DNA of 64,000 nucleotides from Flavobacterium aquicola. GTDB taxonomy: Bacteria > Bacteroidota > Bacteroidia > Flavobacteriales > Flavobacteriaceae. The DNA lies in NCBI RefSeq assembly GCF_003385115.1, contig NZ_QUNI01000012.1, forward strand, positions 62,001 to 126,000, in the 5' to 3' direction. The position numbers were made by a program, and so were the translations under genes. Positions 61,757 to 64,000 of the stretch are shown here, in pieces. The first letter of the stretch is position 1, and every line of letters begins with the position of its first letter. The notes under the pieces were generated by a model. The model had not been told where the DNA came from. It ran no database searches and saw only the letters and a program-made list of their open reading frames with translations.

Positions 61757-64000
61757 ATGAAAAAAAAATGGAAAAATAATATTCTTTTTTGTGTTCTCTT
61801 GATGACATCGCTAACAGCATTTAGTCAGAATACAATTCAAGGTATAGTGTCTGATGAAAATGGACTGATGATCCCTGGTGCAAACATTTCTGTAATTGGA
61901 TCTTCAAAAGCAGTCACCACTGATTTTGATGGTAAATACAAAATAGAAGCAAACGGTGATGCAGTATTATCATTTTCTTTTATTGGATTTGATGCTCAAA
62001 AAATTATTGCAGCTGGAAGAACTACAATTAATGTAGTATTGAAAAGTTCTAATGAGAATTTAAAAGAGATTGTCGTAATAGGATACGGATCTGTAAAAAA
62101 AGCTGACCTTACAGGTTCTGTAAGTACAGTAAAAACAAAAGCTTTGCAGGACATTCCTTCAAATTCTATTGAGCAGGTGCTGCAGGGCAGGGTTGCCGGT
62201 CTGCAGATAACTACTTCACAAGTTCCAGGTTCAGCATCAACCGTGCGAATTAGAGGAGGAAGCTCACTGCGGGGTTCGAATTCGCCTCTAGTTGTTGTCG
62301 ATGGATTTCCGCTGGGAGATGCAGGTGATTTAAAACAAATTAATGTTGCAGATATTGATAAAGTTGATGTATTAAAGGACGCTTCAGCCTCAGCGATTTA
62401 TGGTTCCAGAGGAGCAAATGGGGTCATTATCGTAACTACAAAGTCTGCTAAGAAAGGGAAGACTCAAATCTTGGTGCAGCAGCAATCTTCATTTTCAGAA
62501 TTCAATTCGGAGCTGAATCTCTGGAGAGATCCTGTGCTTATGGCACAGCTCAGCAACGAAGGACGAATCAACGGAGGACAGACACCTCTTTATATTGGTG
62601 CCGAGAATTCAAATGGAGTTTATTATCCGTCAGTTCATGAACTGCAGTCGGGTGCATGGCCCTATTTTACAAAGTGGGATGATATTACTTTTAGAAGCAG
62701 TCCTTTGTCTAATAATACTTTGGTAAGTATAAACAGCGGAACCGATAAAACCAGCTTTAGCCTGACGGGTAATTATTATTCGGAACAAGGAGTGTATGTA
62801 GTCGATAATTATACTAAAGGCGGTTATAATTTACGCGTAAAACATGATGTGTTTGATAATTTGACAGTAAGATTTTCAAATATTCTAAGTAAAGGAAATA
62901 GAAAAGCAAATGACGGCTTGGCATATTGGAGAAATCCTATTTTTCCAGTATATGATGAGAATGGAAATTATTATATGATTGGCAATAATGATTACAGCCA
63001 TCCGGTGGCAATTACTGAAAAGCGCCAAAATGAGACAAGAACTACTGATTTTATAACATCTGGTTCTTTGGAATGGCAGGTAATACCTTCTTTAAAACTA
63101 ACAACAAGATTAAATTACAAATTAGGTTCTTCGATAAACGATCAGTTTTATCCAAGTATTTATACTGAAACTGGAGATTTTAATAATGGTGCTGGTTATA
63201 TCAATAACTGGGAAGGGGAGAATTTTGCCTCAGAAACTTTTGCAAACTATAATAAAACTTTTGGAAAACATGACCTTGGAGTGACCGGCGGTTTTACCTA
63301 TGAGACATATATGTCTAGAAATTCTAATCTTGGTGCTTTCGATTTTGTAAATGAAACATTGGGGAATGAAAATATGAGTGCTGGGAATCCAGAAAGAAAC
63401 ACAGTGTCGAATGGAAAAACGGAAACTAAGCTAGTGTCTGGAATATTTAGAGTTAATTATGGATATGATGATAAATATTTAGTGACATTAACTGGCCGTG
63501 CAGACGGGTCTTCAAAATTTGGAAAGAATAATCAATGGGCTTATTTTCCTTCAGGAGCAGTCAGCTGGAAAGCGCACAATGAAGAATTTATTAAAAGTTT
63601 AAACACTTTTGACGAATTAAAATTCCGCATGAGTTATGGGATATCTGGTAATCAGGGAATCAGCCCTTATCAAACATTGAGCCGTTACGGCGTAAGCCAA
63701 TATTATGATAATGGAAACTGGGTTTCTGCTATTGGACCGGGATATCAGGTTGGAACAACTGGTCAAGATGGTATTGAAAAACTATGGGGAGGAATTCCAA
63801 ATCCAGATTTGAAATGGGAAACAACTGCTCAATCAGATTTTGGAGTTGATGTTGGAATACTTAAAAACCGACTGCATCTTATTTTTGATCTGTACAGCAA
63901 AAACACAAAAGACTTATTGAGAGAAAGAATTCTACCAGTATCATCTGGTTATGATAGAATTTGGGTAAATGACGGTGAAATCACTAATAAAGGTTTTGAA
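61757..64000 (+). CDS. SusC/RagA-family TonB-dependent transporter, 3' truncated by window edge
   Basis: The frame opens with ATG at 61757 (MKKKWKNNILFCVLL signal peptide, cleavage near AFSQN) and stays open for 748 codons to the last base. Carboxypeptidase-regulatory-like domain at about 24-105 (IQGIVSDENGLMIPGANISV), plug from EIVVIGYGSVKKADLTGSVST with VVVDGFPLGDAGDL and AIYGSRGANGVIIVTTK, then barrel strands up to ITNKGFE. About 250-300 residues are missing. The divergent AraC-type gene is its likely regulator. A SusD gene is expected just beyond the right edge. Ligand unknown. Confidence 0.95.
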   Translation, partial: MKKKWKNNILFCVLLMTSLTAFSQNTIQGIVSDENGLMIPGANISVIGSSKAVTTDFDGKYKIEANGDAVLSFSFIGFDAQKIIAAGRTTINVVLKSSNENLKEIVVIGYGSVKKADLTGSVSTVKTKALQDIPSNSIEQVLQGRVAGLQITTSQVPGSASTVRIRGGSSLRGSNSPLVVVDGFPLGDAGDLKQINVADIDKVDVLKDASASAIYGSRGANGVIIVTTKSAKKGKTQILVQQQSSFSEFNSELNLWRDPVLMAQLSNEGRINGGQTPLYIGAENSNGVYYPSVHELQSGAWPYFTKWDDITFRSSPLSNNTLVSINSGTDKTSFSLTGNYYSEQGVYVVDNYTKGGYNLRVKHDVFDNLTVRFSNILSKGNRKANDGLAYWRNPIFPVYDENGNYYMIGNNDYSHPVAITEKRQNETRTTDFITSGSLEWQVIPSLKLTTRLNYKLGSSINDQFYPSIYTETGDFNNGAGYINNWEGENFASETFANYNKTFGKHDLGVTGGFTYETYMSRNSNLGAFDFVNETLGNENMSAGNPERNTVSNGKTETKLVSGIFRVNYGYDDKYLVTLTGRADGSSKFGKNNQWAYFPSGAVSWKAHNEEFIKSLNTFDELKFRMSYGISGNQGISPYQTLSRYGVSQYYDNGNWVSAIGPGYQVGTTGQDGIEKLWGGIPNPDLKWETTAQSDFGVDVGILKNRLHLIFDLYSKNTKDLLRERILPVSSGYDRIWVNDGEITNKGFE

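Noticed and set aside
1..64000. Mobile genetic elements or horizontal-transfer signals
   Set aside because: No transposase, integrase, tRNA target or terminal inverted repeats were recognised, and base composition looks uniform by eye; a computed composition profile would be needed to exclude older transfers.

Overview
The window looks like a chromosomal stretch of a Flavobacterium-type Bacteroidota. The DNA is AT-rich. Promoters fit the TTG/TAnnTTTG pattern of that phylum. Nutrient uptake runs through SusC/SusD pairs, and several secreted enzymes end in type IX secretion (T9SS) sorting tails. I see no rRNA, tRNA, CRISPR array, insertion sequence, integrase or phage gene.

Almost everything belongs to several adjacent polysaccharide utilization loci (PULs) whose enzyme set points to alpha-mannan or mannoprotein, as in yeast and fungal cell walls. 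Region A (1-12298) is the tail of a PUL whose SusC lies off the left edge: SusD (cut), a SusE-like lipoprotein, GH76 endo-alpha-1,6-mannanase, SGNH esterase, GH2, GH92, GH125 and GH92. Region B (12595-14049) holds a ROK sugar kinase and a cupin mannose-6-phosphate isomerase, which would move free mannose into glycolysis. Region C (14217-21483) has two paralogous LacI regulators around a GH97-sugar porter pair and a GH43. Both glycosidase promoters carry a CTAAATCGATTTAG-type operator abutting the -7 element.

Region D (22242-44412) is a SusC/SusD/SusE-like operon closed by a terminator, then a zinc peptidase of the basic-secretory-protein type and five large secreted glycosidases (GH76, GH31, GH43, GH43, GH31). 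Their extra modules are ricin-type beta-trefoils, beta/gamma-crystallin domains, SusE/F-like repeats, PA14 and T9SS tails. A 24-codon fossil of a T9SS tail lies in frame after the first GH31.

Region E (44580-60526) is an AraC regulator divergent from a second isomerase-kinase pair (class I isomerase with an extra N-terminal domain, then ROK), followed by SusC/SusD/SusE-like, two GH76, a GH92 and an FHS-type sugar transporter. Region F (60638-64000) is a second AraC regulator divergent from a further SusC that runs off the right edge; that SusC has no stop codon inside the window.

Working model (inference): T9SS-secreted and surface lipoprotein enzymes cut mannan or mannoprotein outside the cell, SusCD pairs import oligosaccharides, periplasmic GH92/GH125 release mannose, inner-membrane MFS carriers import it, and the two kinase-isomerase pairs convert it to fructose-6-phosphate. 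GH97, GH43, GH31, GH2 and the esterase probably remove galactose, other side residues or acetyl groups.
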